Below are positions 36,313 through 51,300 of a DNA stretch of 64,000 bases, one piece after another (the first letter of the stretch is position 1; each line of letters starts with the position of its first letter). The notes beneath the pieces are model-generated. The model was not told where the DNA came from and did no database searches. It saw only the letters and a program-made list of their open reading frames with translations. Where the stretch lies: contig NC_088779.1 of the NCBI RefSeq assembly GCF_954871325.1, positions 9,736,846-9,800,845 on the forward strand. The letters are read 5' to 3'. The position numbers and the translations under genes are program-made. The DNA comes from Gordionus sp. m RMFG-2023 (lineage: Eukaryota > Nematomorpha > Gordioida > Chordodea > Parachordodidae).

Positions 36313-39300
36313 CTGTTTTAATGCAGAAAAGAAAATAAGGTTAGTACATGGCATTAATTTAAAGCTTTTTTAGTGGTGACCTATTATCCGTTCTCATAAT
36401 AAGTTGGCAAGAAGACACTGTGTTTTTTTAGAATCACTTTTTGTTTGAAAAAAAAACAAAGCGAAATATCATCATTAAAAGAATGTAAATTAATTAATAT
36501 TATATGTAAGTTTTTTTTAAAAAAAATTTATGAATTTTCCTCTAAAAAGTATATATGTCCTTATTGCTAGAAGCTTAATATAAATGCAGAATGGGGAGAA
36601 TAAATTATTGACTAAAAAAATATTTTTATTTGCATATATAAATAACGATAAATTCAAAAATTATATTTTTACTATATACCTTAAATTCAACTTACCATTT
36701 TAATAAGATTTAATTCAGGGATTTTCCCTTTTTAAAAACCATAATAATATTAAAATAAGAATGGAAAAGGATATAAGATCAAATTAAATTACCATTCATG
36801 TCTTATATTCTCAAAATCAATAAACAGTATGCAATGAAATATAATTTTCTCATTTTACTTTTAATTGCAATCCACCGTTTTTAATCTAATCACGAAATCA
36901 TAAGTTATAGTCGATTGAATCTCACTTAATTAAAGTAAATAATAGTTTATTAATAAATTAAATTAAACAAGGAAAATGATGTATTATTTGTAATAAAGTG
37001 AATTCACTATGTTCCAATTAATATCTTTGCATCATGAGTTATTAAATTACCCGGCCTTAATATTTCCATATAATTTATGCTATAATACAGGAAATTTCAT
37101 TATTTATTGTAAGGAACGCAGATTGTGTTATGCTTCGTCAATAGAATTTTATTTTTCTCAAAAATACACCAAGAAAAAAAAACGATTCTTTTTTTACATT
37201 TTGGCAAATATATCTTTTATGTAATATCAATAATCGAAATTCTAAACATATTGAAAATGCGTATATTCGCCTTATTTTCTCAAATCTTTATAAACAATAT
37301 AAAATAGACATGATTATCTTAGACAATATTTCGCACTTTTTTACGCTCATTAAAAAATGTGTCTTCTGCAAAAGACGTAACCTAAAACACAAACATCTCC
37401 GTAGAAACCAATTAAAATCATAATTTAATAAAATTAAAATACACTGGCCTAAAATAATTGAGCTTGAGATAATGCAACCATAACAGTTTGAATCATATTA
37501 ATTTGATCATGACCCAGAAATCTTATCTTCGTCGAACACTTTAAACGGAAGAATAGGATTTCAATCGTATTCGAATAATAAATGTATTTATGGAACATGA
37601 ATTGGGAAATCCAAAAAACACATCTCCTGCACTTAAGCCTGCCGAAAATCCACGTGCATATGACGATCACTAAGAGGAAATTTACGGAGATATAAGTTAG
37701 AGTAAAGCTCAAAAAAGAAGGACTATTTGGTATCGAAAACAAAAGTGACCTCATTCGGCATTCTAAAGACGTCGATTTTCAACAAAGTAAAGTTAATTGA
37801 TTTATAGTACTGCGGGGTCAATCCAAGTAATATCAATAAAAATCCGGCCCGTGTCCCGAAAAAATATTATATATTTTCCTATTTTATAGCTTTTTGCTTG
37901 ATTGAAATATCCCAATTATAAAAATTGTATTCAAAAAGTAATAAAAGTTTTAATAAAAAAAACCAGGAGGTGAGAAATTATTACTATTAATTTTCTTATC
38001 ATTTTTTGTAATAAATAAATAGAGAATAAAAAATATATTTAGAGTGTTTGTAAAAAAAAATTTGTTAAAAATCGATTACGTTTCTAGGGATTCGAATAAA
38101 TAAAGATAGTTTTCGTCCAATGAAAAAAAATAGTGCTATTAGAGAAACACCTAACCCGAAAAAATAAATAACTTCGATCCTTTTTTGGTATCGCCAAATA
38201 ATAGCCGTTTCGAAATTTTTTGCAAGTATTTAACAAATAACTATTTATTTTTTATTTCATTTCCATATCATATTTTATAGCTTTTCATATAATCTACTTT
38301 TTCACGTGTGAAAATATTTTTAAAGAATTTAATTTTCGAATCGAATATTCGACTAATCAAATCGAATGGTTTTATTATTCGTGATCTTCGTATTTTTTCG
38401 AACATAATTCAAGGTTCCTAAAGGGAACGAAGAATGTTAAAATAAAAATGTGTATCTGTAAAATCCCATTTCAAAATTTAACGAATATAATTTTAAATAA
38501 AAAATATGTTTAAAATGAAAACTGTATCATATCAGGTTTGAAATGATTAAGTTTTACGAGTTAAAATTTATAGATGGTAAAATACGAGTTTCACTGTATA
38601 TTACAATAATTTAGTGACGGCGTTGCGTTCAAGCAATAAATTCACACATTTCAATACTCATCTATATTCATAATGATTAAAGCTACTGCCATTTTTTAAA
38701 GAAAATGAAAGTTTAAGCATATTATTGGTTTCATAATCTCTTTATTTTTTTTAATCTACTTAAAATTTAATTTATATTAATAAACTATACGAATGAGTAA
38801 ATTTATTCATTTTTTTAGAGAATAATCGGCTTAAACCATCCTAACGATCAATTTTTGGCCAAAATAAATTGCACAATTAAAAATATTCGGCAATGAGGTA
38901 GGGTTCAAATTGACCAAAAATTTATAACGTTAAAAGGAAGATTTCTGGGACCCAGACTGTGATAAGAATAGGATAATAGTATATGCAATAAACGGGAACG
39001 TTATAAGCGGTTAAGCTGTACATTTTAAAGTTATCTGCTAGTTAGAAAAATTACTCAAATTTTTTTTGAGATATTTGATCAAATTTTATTAAAAATATTC
39101 GGCAATGAGGTAGGGTTCAAATTGACCAAAAATTTATAACGTTAAAAGGAAGATTTCTGGGACCCAGACTGTGATAAGAATAGGATAATAGTATATGCAA
39201 TAAACGGGAACGTTATAAGCGGTTAAGCTGTACATTTTAAAGTTATCTGCTAGTTAGAAAAATTACTCAAATTTTTTTTGAGATATTTGATCAAATTTTA

Positions 39301-42300
39301 ACTAAAAATGCCAAAATCTTTTGTAATTTTAATGTACAAAAAATATCTTAAGAAGAAATCAAAAATATTTACTTACTTTTTTTTTTAAAAGATAAGAGTT
39401 TTTATAATATATTAATTGGAAAAAATTTGGAAGATAATTTTTTTAACAATTACCACATTTAAAATACTTCGATTTATTTATTATAATAATTATATGAATA
39501 TAGTTTGGTATAAAAAAATTCAAAAAAATGTTGGTTTTATGGATATTAATCAAAAATCAGATATGATGCGTTAAAAAAGTATTATTAAAATCAAAATGAA
39601 CAACATGTTAGAAAAAATCAAAATAGTACTCTAATAGTTTGGTTACGTCTTATAAATCTAACGACTGATTTAATTATTTTAGGCTGAGTACCTTTCATTC
39701 TCTTAAAACATTTTTGGAAAATTCCTCAAATGAAGACCCATTCATAAAATCGCATTTATTTCTAGGTCCATTTTAAGATTCATATAAAAAAAGCTCAGGC
39801 ATTTTTTATTGTATTAATCGGGGCTAGACGCAGGCCATTTCAGTAAAGTAACCCGTTGATGAAAAAAATTTGGTCGATTTTAATGTATGACATGGATTGT
39901 CTTGTTGAAGAATAAAATCCCTTTGCGGGAACCAAATATTCGTAAAATTAATAAGCTTCGATAAAACTTCTTGAAATTTGGATTAATTTAAAATTCTAGA
40001 CTTTACATTAAAGAATGACAGAATTAGACAATATTTTTTAAGAAATTAAATGTTATCTATAAAATGAAACTTTCTATTGCAAGTATTAGTAAAGTATTTT
40101 TATCAGCAATTAATTCAAATCAAATATAATATCAATTTATTTTTCATCATTGAATTTTTTAAATATCTTTTCGTTGGGTTGCTACTTTTTCCACCTATTA
40201 TTTCTAAGAACTTTCCTTTCTCTCCTTTTTTTTTACCGCGCACTATTTTAACAAAATGTAACTTTAAAATTTTTTAAAGACAAAACAATAGAAGGCGACA
40301 ATGTTAAATACGAAAGCAGAAGTTACAAACCTTTAACTTATCTGAAAAAATTATAAATTTAGGTAATAATTATATACTAATATTTAATTATCTTTTGAAA
40401 TAATTTATTAATTTTATCTTTAATAAAGGGTATGTAAGCCTCTATGATTTATAAATTAAGGGTATCAGATTATCCTTTCTACATGAGATTTTATGTTAAA
40501 GTTTTAATAGTTATGAAAATAAAATTGGATCTAATTATATTCATAATAGAATATATTTTAAAAGAATCTAGATCATTTTGTATACTCTTAAAATGTCACT
40601 TTTGAATAACTGATAATTTATCTTGTAGTGTCAATCTATGATAGATTTGATATATTAAATTAATTATATTATCATTAATATAGATAAAAGGTCCAATAAC
40701 TGAAATATTAAGTGGTAATAAAAAACAAGTTTTTAAATTATAATGTATTCGAAAATAAAAGTTATTATCATGTAATTTATTTAGATTAGTAATTTCCCTG
40801 AGTTTATTATCATATCGTTTTTTTTAAATAAAAAATGTAGATATATATATTATGTGATTTCTTAGCTCGATTATTATAAGGTTCCAACTACCATTTCGAT
40901 CAATTTCACACTGGGCCGTAAAACGATATTTTAAATATCGGGGCTTGGTGGGAAATTGGGATCGATTCTTATAGTTAGGTAATCAGATAATTCGGCTCCA
41001 TCTGCAGATCTATAGGTTCTAGCAAAATAAAATCCCTCAGGCATAGAGGTGAGTTTAGTATGTTTATGCTTTCTCCAAAGTTAAGAAAAAACCGAGACTG
41101 AGGTGTGCTGTTTTAAGATAACTCAAAAAATGAAGGGGTTACCCATTTAAATCTCTGTTGGCCTCACACGCGTTATTTCAATGTTGGAGAACAACCCCTG
41201 ATAAGAGAATGTAAGCCCCACCTTAATTTCAAAATAAAAAGATAGTTTGGAACATTATGCGATGAGAAATCATTAACTATAAATTTCAATGGTAATTAAT
41301 TATCAATTTTTAACCAAATGATTTGAGCATGGGATAAATGTGAATATCCGGTTTAGCCGTGATAACATTGTTATATCGTTTGAGAGACAGGTCACCGAAA
41401 CCCCTGGACACCGACAATATTCCATTCAGCCTCCAAATGCCAGCTTGACTAAGAGTAACGAATCCTCCCGCCCTTCTAATCCTCTCTCTTTCGCAAGTCT
41501 GGTAAAATTAATATAAATAATATAATATAATTTTGACAATTTTAAAATTTAACTATCTCGAGCCCGATTCACAATTAAAAAAATTTTTAATGTCGGTTTG
41601 TTCAAAATAATATATTTGATTTTTTTAGCCAGCCAAAAAATCATGTCAAAACTAATTAAAGACAAAATCGAATCGCACTCATTTCAGCTAGTCCAAAGTA
41701 AATAGAACTTCAAAATTTTAAAATTCATAAAGATTTTACACATTCAAATGATAATTCGAATATATAAAATGAATGCAAAACATTTTATTTAGTTTTATAG
41801 TCGGGAATAAAGAAAATAAAAACAACAAAATCAATAAAAATAGTCATTCTTTAAGCGCATCGCCCTTTCCTGTTGTTAAAAATAATAGAACTATGCTTGA
41901 TTCTTCTCATGCCTATTAAACTGGGTAAAATATATATGGAGGTTAATTAAAAACGATAATAATCATTCATCAATTTTTGGGCAGACTGCAATTATCTGTG
42001 CGCACACGAAGGCTAACTTTATGCTTATGAGCGTTAAAAAGATAGTGAAAAGAACCAATACCCGCTTAAAACGAAAATTTTATTTGGTATTGATTTGCAA
42101 CATTTAAATTTTATTTTTACTGAATTGAAACTTAATAGTTTTACAACTATGTTCAATCACTGTGCAAAATGTGTGAACAAAAATTATTAAAAAAGTAAAG
42201 CATTTCGAGTTTGAATGGTTTCTAACATCCAGAGGTAATTTGACCAATTTGCATGATACCATTTGAAATGCATTATTTGCGTTTTAAACGCTCAACTTGT

Positions 42301-45300
42301 GAGGACTATAAGGCTCCTTCCAAACAAAGTAGGATAATAATTTTAAAAAAAAAACTTGTAGTCGGGCAACAAGATTTAACGCGTCAAATGTATTATCCTT
42401 CCTTTGTTTGGAAATACATAAATAAATAGCTAAAAAATATGCCGTGGAAACCGCTTTGCTAAAAGACTTGTTACTTGCTTAAATGTAGGCCTATTCAAAT
42501 ACGAATCGAATAGTTTACCATCCGATTTATTTAATTGGTATAATTACGAATAAAATATTATTCGATCCGTTCAAAAGAATTAAATATGAATAATTCATTA
42601 TTCGTTTTTGAATAGGTCTATTTAGAAGGCCTAACAAATATTTCCTAAATATCAAGGTTTTTTTAAAAAAATAAGTAAAATGGTTGATGGAATTTGGAAA
42701 TTTGGTTCGATATAATGAAATTTCATTCTACCCGGGGTTTTACTTTAACGAGGTTTTATTTAGTGTTATAAATTTTCACATTTACATTCATCAGATAATT
42801 TGATTTGATTCCAAAATCCTTCATTGCCAAAAAAATGTTTTCTAGCCATAAAACAAAGTATATTTTTTTTGCAAATCAATTTATTTTATATTTTAGTAGT
42901 TTAATAAATTAAATATTACAAAAAAATTTTTAATTCAAAATGTTGTATAATTTTTTTTTAAAGACAGATAATTTAGAGTGATGCATTAGAGGATAAACAT
43001 CTGTAATTTGAAAAGTTTTTTGAAATTTAAGGCAATCAAAAATAGCTTTTTTTATAACGGATCATTTTCATTTCTCGGAATCAATAATTTTGATTTTGTC
43101 TTATAGATTGCGATAGTATGGAATAAGCATGTGATAAAGGCTTGATGACTTTTATCATCGTTGGGAGGATGAAAGAAAGATATACCCAAACTAAAAATGT
43201 CGGGTACGTTATTTATAATAGGGATGGATGGACATAAGATTTAAAATTCTTTCATTATATATAAGAGGAATGGAAGATTCCCAATTTTATTGTCCCAAAA
43301 AAGTTTTAGTTTCTGTTCCAACAGTTCCAAACTGTTAATAAATACTAAAAATTTTAAAAGTGATTTTAGCTTTGGGTTCTTAGAAAATTTTAAAAGAGGA
43401 CTTCTAGTTCAGGTTTTTCAAAATTATTCCTGTATGGAGGATTCAGGTTCCGAGCTCTGCATAGAATAGACATCTATAAAATGTATCGATATATTGTAAA
43501 ATAATCAAACATGTCAGAAATGCACAAGCCGTTTTAAAGAATTTGTCTAACCCGACCAGAAAATTAAAATATTGAACCGGCCAGACCTGACCCTAAATAA
43601 AAACGGATTGGTCCGGTCCGACTCGAATGTTTAAAAAAATTTTTTAACCAGAGTAAAACGGATAGTTGAGAAGTTGTAGTATACCGATTATTAGAATTTT
43701 TGAAAATAAAATTCGTTCGACGAATCGAATAATGAATTATATTCTTACCAAATAATGAAATTCTATATATTTTTTATATAGGCTTTAGAGATAATCATTT
43801 AAAATATGTAATTTATATAATTCTAATTATACATATTAATAACTATAGGTATGATATGGATGAAACGGGATACATTTATTTTTATTAATAAAATATATAA
43901 CATAAATAATGAATGAAATGAAATATTTATGGTTAACTTTTTTTTTAAAAATAATTAGATTTAACCTTGATCAAATAATATTTAGCAATCGATGATAATA
44001 TGGGTGGCGCCACAAGGCTAAACCCGTTTATTAAGCTGCACTTCGGGACTTGACTCACTAAAAAAAATAGCGTTATTAATATATATTTACATATTTTATA
44101 TATAAGCTTAATCAACCCCTATATCTGTGGATTTGACCAGGCAGGTCAGCTGGTTCTAAGAAAAACGTCATAATAATTAATCGTATCATAAAGACTACTG
44201 AAAGAAAAAAATAATTTCAATTTTTATTTAGCTTTGCAGCACCTGCCAAAAAACCCCACTAAGGCATTGCTACTTTCTGCAAATTTGAGCTATATATTTT
44301 TTATAAAATGAACTCAGAAAGCCGTGCCCTGGTATTTGTATAGTGGGCATCACTTTCTCTAAACAACCCAAAAATAGGCTATTTAGATTTACGTAAAAGG
44401 TAAAGCGTCTTGCGGATAAAAATGTAGAAATTATATTTATTTAAATATATATATAAATTTTAAAAAATAAAACGAACCAGGACAATGTGTAAATTTTTGG
44501 TTAAAAGTAGGTTTTAACCGGTAAATTGGCCTTAAAAAATACAATTAATAATCATATTATCATATTTAAACATTATCCGTTCATTTATGTGTTTGGTTCG
44601 ATATGAATTTTTTTAAAATAATATAATAAATCGATATACAATTCATATGAAGTGTATATATACAGAGAATTATGGCGAAATTTTAAATATATAATTATCG
44701 GCAATCAATGTTTTATTAGATTATCATCGTATTATGATGGAGAAATTTTTTTTCTCTTTACTATTAAAATGTTTGGTAATATATTTTTTTAATATATAAC
44801 GTCAATCTTTGACGAGGACATTAGAAAATTCTTGATAGCGTTAATAATTTTTAAAAGTTTAACATCGAGGAGACGGATTCCAAAAAAAAATGTTTCCCAT
44901 TTTTTAAGGATAACCCAATGCATGATTAGTGTTGTTTAAACGGATAGATTTAGCCGATTTTTTAAAATGGCTAATCAAAATTTTAGTCCAAAATAATATT
45001 CCGCAAGCCTGAAGATTTTTGCTCATAGATGGCAGAAAGGTTTGGACATGTATTAGCGAAAATGTCCGAGCCGTGTCATCACTGATAACGATGATATATT
45101 GATCTGTAGTATTAATTTTACAAATATCGTTTTCCTTTTGAAAAAAAACAAGAATATCAATAATATAAGGGAGTCCATTTCATTCCTCGAGCTATTTCCA
45201 TCCTTTTTGATGATGAATAGCTAGCTCATTTAATCATTTTATCTTGGCATTTAAATTTAATTTATTTACGAATGATTTGTTTTAGGCATTCTATTCTAAA

Positions 45301-48300
45301 TATTATCATGACAATTTTTTTTTTATTCACTGACAAATTAAAAATAATTCCCTTTTATTTAATGGATGGGGAAACACCATAATACTATATATATATATAA
45401 TTAATATTTTAATTTATTTGATACATAATTTTTGAAACATCAAATTTTCATGAAAGAGGTCTTGATTTGATCCTGCCAAATGGTATCTAATTTTCAATAT
45501 GCGACTAAATTTTATATATTCGTTTTTTTATTTATAAATTTTTATGATATAAATACTATAGAAATCTTATCAATTTTCAATAGAAAATTTACTGACTAAA
45601 ATCCATATTCAGGAAGAATTTTATAATGATCAGTTTTCTTGAAAGTAACCTACCCCAACCTAAACTATCTGAATCATAAGTGGTGACCTTACGAGAGTAA
45701 TCAATATAAAAATACTATGTCAGAATAAATATATCGCATATTTGTGCCCTGAATGAGGATCTGATGTCAACTGGTTCAAAATAATAATAGAACAACACTT
45801 AGAAGTAGAGTAATGATTTCTCTCAATTATTTTTTTAAAGATTGTATCAAAAGTCAAAACCATTTTAAAAAAAAATTGAAAAGTTTTATAACTTTCGCAA
45901 ATTTTAAATTTTAATGAAAATCGTAAGTTAAAATTTTTTTGAAATTTATAAAAAAAATTTCTAGAATTATGTTTTGGACAGGTTTTTACTTTTATATCCA
46001 AAATAGCTTATATTTATTTATTTTCATTAAAAGTTTCGAAAGTTTGCGATTTTATTTATTTGAAATTTTGGGCACAGCTTTAAAAAGAGGATAAATCGTA
46101 TTTATATCACGCATTTTGAAGTGTCGCTAAATAAAAATCAGCGTGTGACATTTTATGTGAAAACTACAATGGCGTGCCACCAACTAATTTGTATTGATGC
46201 ATATTTAAATGAATGAATGGTCAGTCAAGGTATTAATTATGTCATTCATTTAAAATAATCATGGTAGCCGCTTAAGAAATTTTTAATTATTTATTTTTTT
46301 TATATCATAAATAATTTATGTGCACAGCGACAAAATCTCGCCTTTTCGTTTTTGGCTCAAAAAGTAAAATTTAAAAAAAGGAAGCTAAAAAAGTTTCTTT
46401 TTTTCCCTCCCTTTTATAAAAAATTACTTATACTAAAGATAATTCTTAGAAAATTATTTTTTAAAAAAAAAATCTTTAATTGCATAAATTATATTATATA
46501 ATTTCTTTTCAAAAGAGAAACATAAAAACCAGGTTATCCTTTAAAAATAAAACTTTTTCATACTTTTTAAAAATTAAATTATATAAAATGAAATGTTTTT
46601 ATTTATTTAATCTTAAATTAATTTAATTTTGTAAAAGATATAAATTTGTTTTGTTAGAGGTTCAAGAAAATGAAAAAAAGAAAGAAAGATCTAAACTTTA
46701 AATTTTTGGTGTTTACACATTTATAATTGGTTACGAGAATTAGATAAGAAAGAAAGGCGTAAATTAATACATATTATTTAATTTTTTTTTCTTCTGATAA
46801 TGATCAAAAAATTAAGAAAAAATTAGAGAATTTCAGTATTGTTAAAAGGCTAACCTAATATTTTGCCAAAAAAAATATAAAATGCAAGCCTAGAGATTTC
46901 GTTAATAGATGTCCAAGCCTTTCTATCATCTATTAACAAAATTTCAACGCTTGGGTAATATAATTTTAGCTAAAATATGGATTAAGCCGTTTACAAAAAT
47001 GGAGCTGTTTGTTTAACACGAGTATTTATCTAGAATGCTATTAATTAGAGCTCTTAATGACCTATTTCTAATCCGAGTATTTTTTTTAATGTACTGTTGA
47101 AAAAGTTATGATATTTCACGAACGAAAGAAAAATTTAAAAAAATTGCCCGTTATTCTTGTTATGTGTTTTTTTTAAAAGAAATAAAATAATTTAAAACCA
47201 AAGTTTAAAAAAAATCTCCAAATGAGCAAAATTTTGAGCAAGAATCTTTGAAGATTTTTTCTTCTTAAAACTGATACTGTATCGAGGTGAAAATCCAGTC
47301 CTAATTAAAATTTTAAAATTAAGATCCGATCTGTGAGATTACCTGTCCGAATTCTACCGGCGCGAATTTTCGAATCGGTCCGTTCAGTATAGGGGTACTC
47401 TACCAATTAAGTAAGAGATAACTAAAATCGGATTAAACCGGTAATGATATTCGGGCTGGATTTTAAAAATAAAGCGGACGGACAGAATTGGACAAAGAAA
47501 TCTTTTTGTAAATTTTGCCAGATGGCCAAACCTGTACGCAGGATTCTACTACCATTTATTACTGTTGCGATAAAATGGGGGAAAAATGGTTTATTAATTA
47601 TTGTTTTATCGAACAAGTTATCTTGCCAATTTTTTAAATTTATTTTTTGGCCAAGGGGTACATCCTAGCAAACTATTAAAATTGCGCGATTTCATTTGGC
47701 ACCAATCATTTATTTTTTCGAACAAAAATGGGTTCATTGCGAAATAAATTGAGCGCGATTCTTTTTGCTTTGCCATTTTTTCGTATAATTTACAAGTGAA
47801 TTTTTTTTCATATTTTAAATAAAATGGCATGGCGCAATTTTAATCGCTAACTAGGAAGGTAGGAACTAAATTTAATTTACGTTTTGGGGTTTGTGATCGA
47901 CCGTCAATTGAAGAGTCCTGCCTTTGGAATCGTACATAATGGCTCGACAGTCCCCCGTATTGGCCAGAACGAGATCGCCCGCAAACAAAATGCCCAATAA
48001 ACACGTGGTGCCTATTTATTTTTATTTAAAAAAAGGATAATAAAATATGTAATTTTGGAATGATGACAATTGTGCTTTTTGCTATGTCCTATGCTATTAT
48101 TTTTTTTAACTTTTACTTTTTGTTAGCTTTAAATCCATTTTTGATGCAGTTGTTCTTAGTTGATTGTTGGACAATCCATCACAAAATAGATTAGAGCGAA
48201 AAGTAAGAGAAAACTTTGGACGTTAGGGTATTAAGCAGAGTTGCTAAAAGACACTTTTTAAATGCCTCTGGATATTGATACCGATTAAAATGTATCGAGA

Positions 48301-51300
48301 TAGAGCATTTTTCTATCTAGATATTTAACAAGTTTGGTATTGAGTGCTAATTTAAAATATTTCTATGATTCATCAAATTTTATGTGAATTTGTAAACAAA
48401 ATAAATAGTTGAGTCATGTTAGGGTATTAAGCAGAGTTGTTAAAAGACACTATTAAATAAATCTGGATATTGATTCATACAGCTTAAAATATATCGAAGT
48501 ACCGTTATAGATATAGCATTTTGCTAAATATTTAATAACTCTGGTACTTTGTAAAATTCAAAATATTTCGATGATATTTATCAACACGTGAAAATGTAAA
48601 CAAAATAAAAAGTTAAAGGAAGAACAAAAATGACACATCAGAATAGGATTAGAGAATATTTATTCCAAAAGTATTAACCCTTAGAAGTCTGTCCGAAACC
48701 GGGTTTAAAAATCGAACCAGACCGGATTATTATATTGGGAGGGGGGGGGGTAGAAACAAAGGACTAAGCAATCAGTAATTTTGATATTGTGTAATTCATT
48801 TCTTTTTTGATGACGTTAAAAGAGTTTGGGACCGGGAGTGAAGGCCTTGGCGCATCAATGAGCAGGAACCTACTTTTCAAAATTTGACTAGAACCGGAAC
48901 CACTTTTTTAAAAATCCAGTACCAGAACAGGAACCTTTCTTAAGCCAGCTCTGCCCATAACCTTTGTATTACCAGCGGCATCAATATTACATAACCATTC
49001 AAAGACTAACCCTCAATATTTTGTTAAAATCTGGGGAAGGGGGGGGGGGGGTATTTCTATGAAGTAACTAAATAAAATTTTGTCTCTGGAAGAGAACATT
49101 ACTCATCCAATAGTCTAAACTTGAATTAAGATAAATTAATATTCAATTTTATTTTTTTTTAAAATGTAAATAAAAATCAATGTAATTTTTATTTGTTATG
49201 ATTTCGTAGTTTCAACCGGCTGATTTTGAGTTTTTTAAATAGGGATTTTGGCAAGCGCTCAACTTAAAACAGTCAAGATATGAGATGACCATCCTACGAA
49301 AGTTTCGTTGTAGTAAAGGATGGAGAGTAAAAATATACAACTCCTATTCATACCAGAAATCTGAACAGCCGAAGACGGAAAAAAGCGGGCAACTTTAGTC
49401 AACTTGCGTAAAATACTTTTCGAATCAGGCAATGTGCGCAAAATATTTTTTATTTATTAAAAAAATAATTAAACTTTGAATTAATGCCAATTTATAATTT
49501 TTCTATCAAAAAAAATAAAGGGCTGGGAAACCGCCGATATTTTTCGGGCCAGGCTAAAAAAAAATTGTAGATCGGTTTAAGCCGATCTCCTGAGAAATAA
49601 ATCGCACTTATGTTGTATTTTAGTGACATGACGCATGGCAATCAAAAATAGTGCTAAAATCAAGTGTAGTAAATATATGCATTTAGAATAGACTTAGGGG
49701 TAGTAAGTAGGTGAGATAAATTATGAAAGTTTAAGAGTACAGTCACGACCTAATAAAAATTCAAAAATATTCTTCAACTCGATCAAATAAAAAAAGCGGT
49801 TGAAGAATTAAAATTATTGAATATTACTAATTGTTTATTGTTTAAGGTTAGGAAAAGGTGGACAAAAGGTGTGACTAGAATAGGGGAAAACGTGTTCAGC
49901 TAGGTCTAAATGTAATTTAAGCAAAATTGAATGTTAAATAATTCTATCAATAAATCATTGAAATGGATATAAAATATTGGGAAAAAATAAATAAAATGGC
50001 CAAGAAAAATAATTAATTTTTAATTTAAAAAGTTAATCAAAATTTATTGATTTTAAGAAAATTTTTTATATAATAAATATTTTTTAAACCTGACAGTTAA
50101 ACAGGCAAAAGACACTAAAAAATTTAAGTTATTCTTAGTGTTATTTAATTAAATTAAGCTATTAATTAACATATTCTCGTGGAAAATGTTATATCTTTTA
50201 TAAATATCGGATGGGTATCGGATCGGTGAAAAATATGTGGATCGGACCAGCCCTAAATAAAAGTTAAAGCTACATTTTTGAGAAAAAAAATTTACGAGTT
50301 ACATTTAAAACATGTGCCACACAATTAGTTAGTTATATATATCAATATTTAATATAATAAAACTAGAGTTAAAGTTATAGCCATTCTAAAAATAATATAT
50401 AACTAACATTAACAATACTACCATTAACACAGGCATACTAATTTTCAGCAATAAATAATGCATTTTTTAATGAATTTATCCAAAAAAAGATATATGGCAC
50501 TTTTCACACTAGTAATAAATTGTGAAAGATAATCATAAGAAAGATTTCCACCTCGAAAAGAATAAACTATGCGCCCATTTCTTATCAGTTAGCATCAATC
50601 ATGACATAATAAATTACCTGCATTTATTCATTTAAATACATATCAATACAAATCAGCAACTAATTAATAATAATAAAAAAATTATTGGGAGACCAAAATG
50701 GTGTGCCATCAGCTGATTTGTATTTTAACAACACCTCAAAATCTAAACGACATTTCAATATGCATTTTAACGAACGAATTATCAGTCTTAGGTAGGATAA
50801 TGATAATGCATGCCAAGCGCGCACTGTTTTTTCATGATTTTCATAAATTACCAGGCACATCAGAAACTTCAAGTTTATGCTTTATATAAATAATAAAAAA
50901 GATGGATTAGTATTAGCCTAGTCGGTGCTTGCGTTGATCACAAATAAACCTGGGCTCGAATCCATTAAGGGTCATTTTTTTTGTCTGAATCCAACTTAGT
51001 GGTTCTATACTTAGGGGATGTTATATAATAAATAGGACTCGACCACGTTATTCCGATTAGAAAATTAATTAGTCTTATTATATTTTGGCAATTTGATCGT
51101 TGTTTAGCAAATGGTTCGGTGTGCATTAACACTTGCCGTCCTACCCCGCATTCAGAGTTAGCACGAATTCGCGGGGAAGGATATATAAATGTACTAAAAT
51201 AGAGCATATTTTGAATAATTAGCTGTTCGCGCTAACTATGAATAAGGGGTTAGGTAGTATAGGTAAGTAGATATACGAATGCAATCATCATCAATAAATT

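Larger units (their letters stand above)
36313..41314 (-). other. PPM1L-like intron 4
   Basis: 5.0 kb. Contains the 101-codon frame at 37449-37754, a loose GAATCGAATA-type MITE piece at about 38320-38410 and the 212-bp tandem duplication. The remaining stretches (36320-37440, 39310-41300) show nothing I recognise. Confidence 0.7.
41499..47880 (-). other. PPM1L-like intron 3
   Basis: 6.4 kb. Holds a SINE-like repeat (41852-42070), a GAATAGGCCT MITE (42486-42620), fold-back copies (44935-45090 and 46838-47020) and the repeat at 45890-46080. At 47340-47850 is a G/C-richer patch with GCGCGATT-type words that I cannot name. Other parts are AT-rich without features. Confidence 0.7.
48222..48617. 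repeat. diverged tandem duplication carrying two MITEs
   Basis: Two units of about 196 bp, each beginning GTTAGGGTATTAAGCAGAGT (48222 and 48418), with scattered differences. Each unit contains one CAGAGTTG-type MITE and the tail GTAAACAAAATAAA. Confidence 0.7.

Noticed and set aside
47422-47830. Overlapping frames of 64-74 codons on both strands
   Set aside because: They lie in a G/C-richer repeat-like patch just downstream of PPM1L exon 3 (in intron 3); none matches a family I know.
50908-50985. Functional tRNA gene
   Set aside because: Box-like motifs are present, but no acceptor or anticodon stem closes; a SINE fits better.
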